Origin: Bacteroidetes bacterium 47-18 | GTDB lineage: Bacteria > Bacteroidota > Bacteroidia > Chitinophagales > Chitinophagaceae | Assembly: GCA_001897155.1 (NCBI GenBank) | Contig: MKSF01000033.1 | Location: 1 to 64,000 of the forward strand | Direction of reading: 5' to 3' | Length of the DNA: 64,000 nucleotides | Shown: positions 9,203 to 16,975 of the stretch, piece after piece | How positions within the stretch are numbered: the stretch's first letter is position 1 | Layout of the letters: the number at the start of each line of letters is the position of its first letter | Notes under the pieces: model-generated | The model's database searches: none | What the model saw: only the letters and a program-made list of their open reading frames with translations | What the model was told of the DNA's origin: nothing | Program-made: the position numbers and the translations under genes

Positions 9203-9542
9203 AAAATACTTGATTTGCAGAGTCCTCGAAGCCTTCTCTGTTCTTAAAGTATTCTTTAGCACGCTGAATGACTATAGGGAATAGTGCCTTATCCTCGTCT
9301 TGAACATTAACAATTTTTAAATGTTCATTTAAGAATTCACTTGTAAATGTCTTTTCTCCATATAATTGTCCTATTGCAGCATTCAGAAATGCTGTAGTTA
9401 GTATGGATATATTACTAAAATCTAAAGTGACATTAGTTGTTTGTTTCAGATAGGAATAAATGGTGTTAAAAACCTTATCTCCAGCTTCAGTTGCCATTGC
9501 TATCTGACTGCCAATAATGTCTTTTACTATTAAATTTACCAT
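9189..9542 (-). CDS. STAS-like domain protein, DUF4325 family
   Basis: 117 residues fitting the STAS-like DUF4325 family: a central 'VTLDFSNISILTTAFLNAAIGQLYG' type strand-helix segment (shown here in part, about residues 38-62) resembling the phospho-acceptor region of anti-sigma-factor antagonists. Such proteins act as switch partners of GHKL kinases. It sits between the ATPase (41 bp upstream) and the PIN gene, with which it overlaps by 14 bp. The minus strand has TACCTTTG (complement of 9564-9571), a possible internal -7 box that would express STAS and PIN without the ATPase. Whether a Ser/Thr is phosphorylated cannot be read. Confidence 0.8.
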   Translation of the reverse strand: MVNLIVKDIIGSQIAMATEAGDKVFNTIYSYLKQTTNVTLDFSNISILTTAFLNAAIGQLYGEKTFTSEFLNEHLKIVNVQDEDKALFPIVIQRAKEYFKNREGFEDSANQVFYGSK

Positions 9543-9583
9543 ATTTTACTTCCTTGTAGTTAGCAAAGGTACTATTTTCATCG

Positions 9584-10474
9584 TTAAAAAATATTTTCCA
9601 AATCGTTAACTTCTGAACTCAGGGAATAATGGGAATCGTCATTAAGATTAAATCTAAGATTGGCTATGGTTCCTGGAAAGTAATAATTTAGGTTATTTTT
9701 CGTAGTAACTCCACGATGCCATTCCCAGAAGCCGTCAGCAGAAATAATCTGAATTTTTCCTTTATTATGTTGTATAAATTGAAAAATCAAGTCTAAACCC
9801 AAACCACCCGGGTAATCTCCCGTTTTTGTAGTGTTACCTTGTTGCATAGCCCATTCAATAGCCTCATGAGCATCTACTTCACGCTTTAAGAAGCTATTTA
9901 CATTTTCCTGGAAATTACGACCGGTATCTACAATAGTGATATTTAGTGGTTTCTCTTCTTTCTTGGGAAAATACTGACCGCAAGCGTGGATAAAATTACA
10001 TAAGCCATGGGTACGAGCATTTTCATATAGTTCAAAAATTCTTAAGGTAATATTTTTACCCAAAAGCTTGCTATGAGAAGGGAAATCACTTTTGTTGAGT
10101 AATTGACTTTGAATATAGTTTTCAAAATGATTATCGTCCTCTCTAACTCTTGGATTAAACCGCTGGTATTTGATTGCAGTATCATATCTATCATGTATAG
10201 GAGCATAACCATAAGTCATCAAAAAACCATTTTTACGCAATATGGTTTCTACAGCCCTATTAAAGTTTTTGAACGACACATTCTTTCCCTGTTGTTCTAG
10301 AATTTCAATAATAGTAGCCAGAACTGCACATAAATTAGCTTCAAAGAAGAATACATACTGAAAATCAAATACTATTTCAACATCATCTGAATATTTTGCC
10401 CTATCAATTATTGAAATTAACTTTTGATATCCATTAAAATCTGTTTTAATGTCGTTCTGAAATATTATGTCCAT
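9584..10474 (-). CDS. GHKL ATPase with N-terminal STAS-like region, anti-sigma-kinase type
   Basis: 296 residues. Residues about 1-85 look STAS-like ('EIVFDFQYVFFFEANLCA'), and residues about 140-275 are a GHKL (HATPase_c) domain: N-box 'ELYENARTHG' (148-157), G1 'VDTGRN' (182-187) where the usual second Gly is Asn, and G2 'GGLGLDL' (223-229). There is no phospho-acceptor His domain or membrane span, so it resembles RsbW/SpoIIAB-type switch kinases rather than sensor kinases. It precedes the STAS-like and PIN genes in one direction. Likely role: bind or phosphorylate the STAS-like partner and thereby set PIN activity. The specific target is inference. Confidence 0.8.
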   Translation of the reverse strand: MDIIFQNDIKTDFNGYQKLISIIDRAKYSDDVEIVFDFQYVFFFEANLCAVLATIIEILEQQGKNVSFKNFNRAVETILRKNGFLMTYGYAPIHDRYDTAIKYQRFNPRVREDDNHFENYIQSQLLNKSDFPSHSKLLGKNITLRIFELYENARTHGLCNFIHACGQYFPKKEEKPLNITIVDTGRNFQENVNSFLKREVDAHEAIEWAMQQGNTTKTGDYPGGLGLDLIFQFIQHNKGKIQIISADGFWEWHRGVTTKNNLNYYFPGTIANLRFNLNDDSHYSLSSEVNDLENIF

Positions 10475-10614
10475 TCCTCAGTTTTTAACTCTTTACCAGA
10501 GCTCACTTTTACTAATATTTTTGAATCTATTTTACTTGACAGTTAAAAAACTTTGAGGCTATACTATGAAATACTTTCATTTTCTATTAATCTACTTATA
10601 AAACAGTCCAAGTT

Positions 10615-10956
10615 TCAATTTTTATTTAGATTCTTTTTGCGCTTCTCAATTTCTTTTAATCCAGTCTTCAAATCTACTTCGGTAAGACTTTCATATAGAG
10701 CAAAAAAATCTGACGGCTTTATATTTAAGCTTTCGATTAATCGGATAGCTGTAGATAATTGTATATCCCGGTTTGCTACCGATGTTAATTGAATAATAGG
10801 GAAACTAACACCAGAAGATGCTTCTAATTGTCTGAAACTCGAGATTACATCAATGTTGTCTTTTTCGCTTCCGAGATGCTCTTTATTCATCGAAATAAAC
10901 CTATTCAGGCATATTGCGAATTTCAGTTTTATTATGTCTTTCTTGCTTTCTTCCAT
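10615..10956 (-). CDS. Small helix-turn-helix (XRE-like) regulator
   Basis: 113 residues. Residues about 38-90 fit a Cro/cI-type HTH ('SFRQLEASSGVSFPIIQL' followed by 'LSTAIRLIESLNIKPSDFF'). It is the first gene of the ATPase/STAS/PIN unit, 140 bp before the ATPase, and a 20-bp palindrome lies 35-54 bp upstream of its start, so it probably represses the unit and itself. It could also be a separate gene that only neighbours the unit. Confidence 0.75.
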   Translation of the reverse strand: MEESKKDIIKLKFAICLNRFISMNKEHLGSEKDNIDVISSFRQLEASSGVSFPIIQLTSVANRDIQLSTAIRLIESLNIKPSDFFALYESLTEVDLKTGLKEIEKRKKNLNKN

Positions 10957-10990
10957 ATGGAAGCAATTTCACAGTCTTAAAAATATTTTT

Positions 10991-11010
10991 TGATACTCGA
11001 ATGAGTATCA
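10991..11010. promoter_or_regulatory. Palindromic operator candidate of the HTH regulator
   Basis: A perfect 8-bp inverted repeat, TGATACTC (10991-10998) and GAGTATCA (11003-11010), with a 4-bp spacer. It lies between the HTH gene start on the minus strand and a plus-strand TATATTTG box (11026-11033, TAnnTTTG type), so one bound dimer could control both directions. Size and symmetry fit an XRE-family dimer. Confidence 0.6.
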
Positions 11011-11025
11011 TTTGTTATTTTTTGC

Positions 11026-11400
11026 TATATTTGACCCTTAAAAAGGTATTGTTCTTTTTTAAAAACATATTTTTGCGATTCTTCAACTAAAGAATTTTTG
11101 AAGCATTCGCTTAGAATCTCGTAGCACAGAAACCTAGGAAATTTCTAAACAACACGAGACGATAAGAGAGAATGCTCACGCCTAAGAGCGTGGGCTTCCT
11201 TATTGTGTCTGTTGGGCTTCCTAGGGCCTCTGTCTACTTTAAGTGAAGTTCCACGCTCTTTTTGTTTCCTATATTTCCAAAGAAAAGAGCTCACTTCCTT
11301 ATACAAGAGGTGCTACAGCTGTTTGTTATCCTGAATCATTTTGAGAGGAATTGCATATACCCAAACCGTATTTGTCAACCCTTTTAAAATAGAATTCAGT
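11026..11400 (+). ncRNA. Structured leader or small RNA upstream of the SBBP-repeat gene
   Basis: A long, gene-free leader follows the plus-strand TATATTTG box. It can fold into an extended stem (AGCATTC 11102-11108 with GAATGCT 11170-11176; CTTA 11110-11113 with TAAG 11163-11166; TCTCGT 11117-11122 with ACGAGA 11154-11159; AGAAA 11128-11132 with TTTCT 11142-11146). Next come two mutually exclusive pairings: CACGC 11177-11181 with GCGTG 11188-11192, or AAGAGCGTGG 11184-11193 with CCACGCTCTT 11251-11260, the second followed by a T-run. That layout resembles an attenuator. 'GGGCTTCCT' occurs twice (11192-11200 and 11214-11222). I match it to no known RNA family. Confidence 0.35.
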
Positions 11401-14400
11401 ATGCGAGTAAAAAACATACTCCTCACATTGTACTTAGCAGGTGCAAGTACCGCTTACGGCACACCTAAACAAATCCACCAAACCACGAACAGCTCACTTG
11501 TCTTTGTAGAGAACAAAGGGCAGGTAACAGACCAGTATCAACAATCCAGGTCCGATATTGATTTCCGCATTGGCGGTAACGGTGTTAACCTCTTTGTAGG
11601 CAGTGCAGCCATGCACTACCAATGGGTACAGCCCACAGGCATTAAAGTAGTAGCAGGCGATACCCTACAGGAATATACGACCTACCGTATGGATGTGCAG
11701 CTTGTGGGAGCCAATCCCAATGCTAAAGTAGTAAAAGAGCAAAAGCAGGATTTTTACGAACGCTATTACACTTCGCAATTCGGAGAACAGGGCGCAACAG
11801 CTTACAGCTACCAAAAGGTAACGTACAAAGAAGTATATCCCAATATTGATTGGGTGCTGTATGTAAAGAACAACACGGTAGAATATGATTTTGTATTGCG
11901 ACCAGGTGGCAAGGTATCGGATATTCAACTGCAATATGCAGGAGCCACCAAACTGACTGTAAATAGTAATGGCAGCTTATCCGCTACCACCCCATTCGGC
12001 ACAGTAACAGAGGCAGCACCTGTCAGCTTTCAACAGGCAGACGGCAAACCTGTTACTTCTAAGTTTGTTCTGAATAACAATACGCTTAGCTTTTCAACAG
12101 GCAGCTATTCAGGTACTTTGGTGATAGACCCTACATTAAGCTGGGCAACGTATTATGGGGATGTTTCTGCTGAAATGATTAGAAACGGTTGCGTTACCGG
12201 AGACCAATATGGCAATGGGTATTTTGGAGGCTCCACAAGCAGTATTAATAATATAGCCACAATTGGTAGCCATTCCAGTACGCTTGAGGGTAACTACGAT
12301 GCCTTTCTTGTAAAATTCAATTCATTGGGTAACAGGATATGGGCGACTTACTATGGAGGTACAGCAGCAGAGAATACTTATGCCATTACTTGTGACAGCA
12401 TTGGCAATGTTTATTTATCGGGTTATACGCAAAGCACAACCAGTATCGCTACAACGGGTGCATACCAGGTTACATTAAGCGGTAATACTGATGCTTTTGT
12501 TGTAAAATTTGATTCTGCAGGTGTTCGTCAATGGGGAACATATTATGGTGGTACCGGAGCCGAACAGTGTTATGCAATAGCCTGTGATAAGCAAAACAAT
12601 GTTATCATTACCGGAAATACACAAAGTTCATCAGGCATATCAGTACCAACAGCATATCAGAGTATATTTGGAGGTGGTTCGGACGCCTTCGTAGCAAAGT
12701 TTAGTAACATAGGGACGCTAAAATGGGCAACCTATTATGGAGGTTCCCAAATTGACTTTGGACATGGTGTAGCAAGCGACCTGAACAACAATATCTACCT
12801 TACCGGTTATACAAGAAGTACCAATAATATAGCATCTGCCGGAGCCTTTCAAACTTCGTGGATAGCTTTGGATGATGCCTTTTTAGTAAAGTTTGATAGC
12901 TCAGGTGTAAGGCAGTGGGGTACTTATTATGGTGGTTCGGCACTGGACAGAGGGCACAGTGTATGTACGGATAACAGCAATAATGTTTACATTATGGGTA
13001 ACTCTGCCAGCTCAACAGGCATTGCAACACCCAACAGTACACAGTCAACATATGGGGGTGGTACTGCAAGCGATATATTCCTTGCGAAGTTTGATAATTT
13101 GGGTAATAGAGTATGGGGTACTTATTATGGCGGGAATTCTATTGATGATGGTATATCCATGTCATTTGACCCACAAAGGAACTACCTGTATTTATTCGGA
13201 AGGTCAGGAAGCGCTGGCCTCGCAACTGCCGGAGCTTGGAAAGATACTATTGAAGGAAATGCAGACGCTTTACTAATGAAGTTTGACACTGCGGGCTTAG
13301 TTATTTGGGCAACATATTTTGGTGGAGAAGGTACTGAATTTGGGTATGGAGTATTCTGTAACAATTTTTCTCAGGTGTTTATCGGAGGACAAACCAATAG
13401 TATAGCCAACTTATCCACTTCAGGAAGTTTTCAATCTGTGAATGCCGGTTTAAATGAGGGTTACTTTGCCTTGTTCAATGATTGTGAATTAACTGCTCCC
13501 GATACCATTACAGGGAGCGATACCGTCTGCAGAGGCACATTATATACTTACACTACACCCATTGTACCGGGTGCTGTTTCCTATACCTGGACACTACCCA
13601 ATGGCTGGACAGGCAGCAGCTCTACAAACAGCATAGATATAACGACAGGCGCAAATACTGATACGATAAAAGTAGCTGTTGTCTTTGCCTGCGGTGTAAG
13701 TACTGAAACTGAAAAGGTAATAACTGTAAACCCATTGCCGACAATTAGCACAACAGGAAATAATACTGCCTGCTTTGGTGATAGTGTTTCACTGACAAGC
13801 AGTGAGGGTTTAACCTATCAATGGCTAAAAAATAATACGGTTATTACCAACGCAACAGATACATCGTTCAAAGCCTATGAAAGTGGCAACTATGCAGTTA
13901 TTGTTACCAATAACTTAGGATGTAGTGATACATCTGAAGCAATGGAGATTATCATTCACCCATTGCCGGTTCCTGTAATCACTGCTAATAGTATGGAGTT
14001 AAGCACAGGAGCATACAGCAGCTACCAATGGTATCATAATGGAACACCAATTACAGGCGCTGTTAATCAGGCTTATACAATGGTAGTTACTACAGGAGCG
14101 TACACCGTTTTCGTCACAGATGCTAACGGATGTTCTGCAATGTCGCAACCCTTTAGAGGTGGTACAGATATCAGCCAAACTGATATAAACAATTATGTAT
14201 CTGTTTTCCCCAATCCCTTTAATGACTGGATTTATATTGATATGAAACAATCAGGTTTAAGTGTTGAGGTAACGAGCATAGACGGAAGGTATATTTTAAG
14301 TCATAAAGGAAGTGGTAAAATCGAAGTAAGCAGTTTGACAAACGGAGTGTATATATTCAAAATACTGGATAGCCGCAGTCAAACAATTGCTGTATCAAAG

Positions 14401-14421
14401 TATGTAAAGAGCAGCAGGTAA
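11401..14421 (+). CDS. SBBP-repeat beta-propeller protein with T9SS type A sorting domain
   Basis: 1006 residues from ATG 11401, chosen because a signal peptide ('MRVKNILLTLYLAG') begins there; the frame extends upstream only to a TTG. After the signal comes a DUF7948-like N-terminal domain ('FVENKGQV'). Then seven SBBP-type repeats follow, marked by 'WATYYGG' or 'WGTYYGG' about every 50-60 residues, as in a beta-propeller. After them are Ig/PKD-like domains ('ITGSDTVCRGTLYTY', 'PLPTISTTGN'), and a C-terminal secretion tail ('VSVFPNPFNDWIYI' to the end). The protein should be exported and anchored or released by the type IX system. Function is probably surface adhesion; no enzymatic motif is seen. 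Confidence 0.88.
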   Translation: MRVKNILLTLYLAGASTAYGTPKQIHQTTNSSLVFVENKGQVTDQYQQSRSDIDFRIGGNGVNLFVGSAAMHYQWVQPTGIKVVAGDTLQEYTTYRMDVQLVGANPNAKVVKEQKQDFYERYYTSQFGEQGATAYSYQKVTYKEVYPNIDWVLYVKNNTVEYDFVLRPGGKVSDIQLQYAGATKLTVNSNGSLSATTPFGTVTEAAPVSFQQADGKPVTSKFVLNNNTLSFSTGSYSGTLVIDPTLSWATYYGDVSAEMIRNGCVTGDQYGNGYFGGSTSSINNIATIGSHSSTLEGNYDAFLVKFNSLGNRIWATYYGGTAAENTYAITCDSIGNVYLSGYTQSTTSIATTGAYQVTLSGNTDAFVVKFDSAGVRQWGTYYGGTGAEQCYAIACDKQNNVIITGNTQSSSGISVPTAYQSIFGGGSDAFVAKFSNIGTLKWATYYGGSQIDFGHGVASDLNNNIYLTGYTRSTNNIASAGAFQTSWIALDDAFLVKFDSSGVRQWGTYYGGSALDRGHSVCTDNSNNVYIMGNSASSTGIATPNSTQSTYGGGTASDIFLAKFDNLGNRVWGTYYGGNSIDDGISMSFDPQRNYLYLFGRSGSAGLATAGAWKDTIEGNADALLMKFDTAGLVIWATYFGGEGTEFGYGVFCNNFSQVFIGGQTNSIANLSTSGSFQSVNAGLNEGYFALFNDCELTAPDTITGSDTVCRGTLYTYTTPIVPGAVSYTWTLPNGWTGSSSTNSIDITTGANTDTIKVAVVFACGVSTETEKVITVNPLPTISTTGNNTACFGDSVSLTSSEGLTYQWLKNNTVITNATDTSFKAYESGNYAVIVTNNLGCSDTSEAMEIIIHPLPVPVITANSMELSTGAYSSYQWYHNGTPITGAVNQAYTMVVTTGAYTVFVTDANGCSAMSQPFRGGTDISQTDINNYVSVFPNPFNDWIYIDMKQSGLSVEVTSIDGRYILSHKGSGKIEVSSLTNGVYIFKILDSRSQTIAVSKYVKSSR

Positions 14422-14433
14422 GTCCATTCCTAT

Positions 14434-14467
14434 AAACCTGATTGAGTAGTATTCAATCAGGTTTTTA
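14434..14467 (+). terminator. Rho-independent terminator after the SBBP gene
   Basis: A 12-bp perfect stem, AAACCTGATTGA (14434-14445) and TCAATCAGGTTT (14453-14464), with a 7-nt loop and a following T-run. It separates the two large T9SS genes into different transcripts. Confidence 0.85.
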
Positions 14468-14489
14468 TCCTTAATTAAACAACAGTAAA

Positions 14490-16901
14490 ATGAAAAAGAT
14501 ACTATTTACTTTGATTTTGTCCATTGTGTATCTCTCAAAAGTGTTTTCACAGCAGGAGGAAAATATATGGACATTCGGCAAACAAACCGGGTTGAATTTT
14601 ACAAACCCCGCTCCTGTACTGTATGCCTCGCTCTTGTTTCCGGGTTTAGGAGGGTCTTCAACAATCTGTAATAGTTCAGGTGATTTATTATTCTATACAA
14701 ACGGCTTTTGGGTCTGGAACAGGAACCACCAGATTATGCCTTATATTACAGGTGGTATTCCGGGATATAATTTACCTGTTTCTCCTAACATCGGTTATCC
14801 CCCGCTAATGCCTTACAACGGTCTCCACGCAACGCAGGCTACCGCTATTGCAAGGATGCCTGCAGATACGAATAAATACTTTGTATTCAGTTTATCAACA
14901 GGCGGACAGCTTTACTATTCAATAGTGGATATGACCTTGCAAGGAGGTTTGGGCGATATCATACCAGGTAAAAAGGGTATTGTAATGACCACCGGACTAA
15001 CTGAAAAATTAACCGTTGTAAAAGGCTGCAACAATATCTGGGTAGTTACAAGAGCTTTGAATAGTAATCAATACCGGGCATTCGAGATAAGAGATACGGC
15101 AATCAGTACCGTACCTGTAATCTCCAATTGTGGTAATCTGCCCATATCATGGTACAGATTTGGTGTGATAAAGTTTTCTCCTGACGCTACAAAAATGGTT
15201 GCTGCTTGCAATATGTCCTTGAATAGCAGTGGAGGTTTGGAGCTGTATGATTTTGATAAAAATACGGGTATTGTTTCCAATGCACAAATACTGGATAGCA
15301 GCAGTACAATGGGTAAGTATTACGGAGCTTGCTTCTCTCCCGATAATTCAAAGCTCTACGCTACTGTTTCTTCATTCAAATTTCAGAATGTTTTTCATTC
15401 AGGAAAAGTGAGGCAATTTAACCTGGCTTTACCTAACCTGTCATCTATTATAGCTTCAAATACAGTGGTTTTTACCGATACTTATACTGACATTGACAGG
15501 TTAGGTGATTTGAAAAGGGGTAAAGACGGTAAAATCTATTTTGTCAGTGGTGGTGGTTCTCCCAATATTCATGCTATCAATGCTCCTGATATTTCAGGAC
15601 TTGCCTGTAATCCTCTTGCCAATGTAATTATGTCGCCTTCATGGAATATATATCGTCCAATGCCGAATGATGTGGCTGTATTACCTTATTATGAAACCGT
15701 TAGAACTGCAATACAGGTAACTGCTTGCTTTAAAGATAGTATTGAAATCACAGCAGATACAGGCAAGCTCCATGTATGGAATGACGGTACTACCGGCAGG
15801 AGCAGGACAATAACGAATAGTGGAATTTATACGGTTAAGTACACCAATGCCGATTGTAAGAACCAGGAAGATACTTTTAAGGTTGTGTTCGTGAAGCTAC
15901 CTGCTTTATCCCATACTTCGTATAGCTGTCCAAACAGCTATAAAGCTAAAGCAAAATTAATACCTTATCAAAATGATACTACAACATTCCATTACGCATG
16001 GAAAGATGAAAACAACAATGTCCTGCAACAGAGCTGGAACAATAATGGAGACAGCATACTCAATCTGTCATCAGGAATATACACCGTACAAATCAGGACA
16101 CAAACAGGCTGCGATACCACACTACATTTTACTATAAACCCTTTACCTATGCCCTATGCTTCATTCAACAGCGATACAGTAATATGTCTTGAAAAGCAGG
16201 TTGATTTTTTGGTGGACAGTATGAATGCAACTGTATGGAAATGGTATTTCGGGGATGGTAATTTCTCAAGTGTTTATGACGCATCCTACAAATACTTTAA
16301 AGCAGGGCAATACAGGGTTTCTTTAGTAGTCAGCAATATGGAAGGCTGTTCCGATACTGCTTATAAAGACATTGAAGTAAAAGAGCTGGAACTTAGACTG
16401 TTTGCAGATAAGAACATTGTTAACAGGTTGGAACCTGTACGTTTGACGGTTTCGGCTGCGCAAACTTTCTCAGTGGTATCATGGGAGCCAGCTCATCTGT
16501 TTCACAATCAGTCTGCATATAATCAGTCTGTAAAACTGGACACAACAAGAACCATAACCGCAACAGGTATTTCGGAGCATGGCTGCATAGGTACAGCTTC
16601 GGTTACAATCTCCGTAAGACCGACAATATTGATGCCTAATACGTTTACACCAAACGGGGACGGCCTGAATGACAGGTTTCGTCCAACAGGTAACGGGTTT
16701 ATTCTTATCCGAAATTTTGAAGTGTACAACAGGTTCGGGCAAATGGTCTATTCGGCATTCGGTGCTGCTGCTTTAGAGGGTTGGGACGGAACATTCAGGG
16801 GGCAACCCTGCGAGATGGGCACCTACTTCTATCACATCAATATGGAAACAGAACAGGTAGAAACAATCAATCTCAAAGGGGATGTAACCTTAATAAGATA
16901 G
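14490..16901 (+). CDS. PKD-domain surface protein with T9SS type B (gliding-motility CHU_C) C-terminus
   Basis: 803 residues with a signal peptide ('MKKILFTLILSIVYLSKV'). The N-terminal about 400 residues read like a propeller-type region ('GRDGKIY'-like 'KRGKDGKIYFVSGG', 'FSPDNSKLYATV'), followed by Ig-like domains and a PKD domain ('WYFGDGNFSSVYDASYKY'). The C-terminal about 90 residues have the type B sorting signature 'PNTFTPNGDGLNDRF', 'EVYNRFGQMVY' and 'GWDGTFRG'. Such proteins go through type IX secretion to the cell surface. It is carried in the accessory island beside another T9SS client, so the island carries surface-exposed traits as well as defence. Confidence 0.88.
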   Translation: MKKILFTLILSIVYLSKVFSQQEENIWTFGKQTGLNFTNPAPVLYASLLFPGLGGSSTICNSSGDLLFYTNGFWVWNRNHQIMPYITGGIPGYNLPVSPNIGYPPLMPYNGLHATQATAIARMPADTNKYFVFSLSTGGQLYYSIVDMTLQGGLGDIIPGKKGIVMTTGLTEKLTVVKGCNNIWVVTRALNSNQYRAFEIRDTAISTVPVISNCGNLPISWYRFGVIKFSPDATKMVAACNMSLNSSGGLELYDFDKNTGIVSNAQILDSSSTMGKYYGACFSPDNSKLYATVSSFKFQNVFHSGKVRQFNLALPNLSSIIASNTVVFTDTYTDIDRLGDLKRGKDGKIYFVSGGGSPNIHAINAPDISGLACNPLANVIMSPSWNIYRPMPNDVAVLPYYETVRTAIQVTACFKDSIEITADTGKLHVWNDGTTGRSRTITNSGIYTVKYTNADCKNQEDTFKVVFVKLPALSHTSYSCPNSYKAKAKLIPYQNDTTTFHYAWKDENNNVLQQSWNNNGDSILNLSSGIYTVQIRTQTGCDTTLHFTINPLPMPYASFNSDTVICLEKQVDFLVDSMNATVWKWYFGDGNFSSVYDASYKYFKAGQYRVSLVVSNMEGCSDTAYKDIEVKELELRLFADKNIVNRLEPVRLTVSAAQTFSVVSWEPAHLFHNQSAYNQSVKLDTTRTITATGISEHGCIGTASVTISVRPTILMPNTFTPNGDGLNDRFRPTGNGFILIRNFEVYNRFGQMVYSAFGAAALEGWDGTFRGQPCEMGTYFYHINMETEQVETINLKGDVTLIR

Positions 16902-16928
16902 TTTGAAAGCAATAAATACTTAAAAAGA

Positions 16929-16958
16929 AAGCTCCACGCAAAAGGTGGAGCTTTTTTA
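16929..16958. terminator. Bidirectional terminator between convergent surface-protein genes
   Basis: A 9-bp stem, AAGCTCCAC (16929-16937) and GTGGAGCTT (16945-16953), is flanked by T-runs in both directions, so it can end the plus-strand CHU_C gene and the minus-strand gene facing it. Confidence 0.85.
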
Positions 16959-16975
16959 ATGTGGGTAGAAATTGA

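Noticed and set aside
11341-11400. Upstream TTG start for the SBBP-repeat gene
   Set aside because: The added 20 residues would precede a clear signal peptide that begins at ATG 11401.
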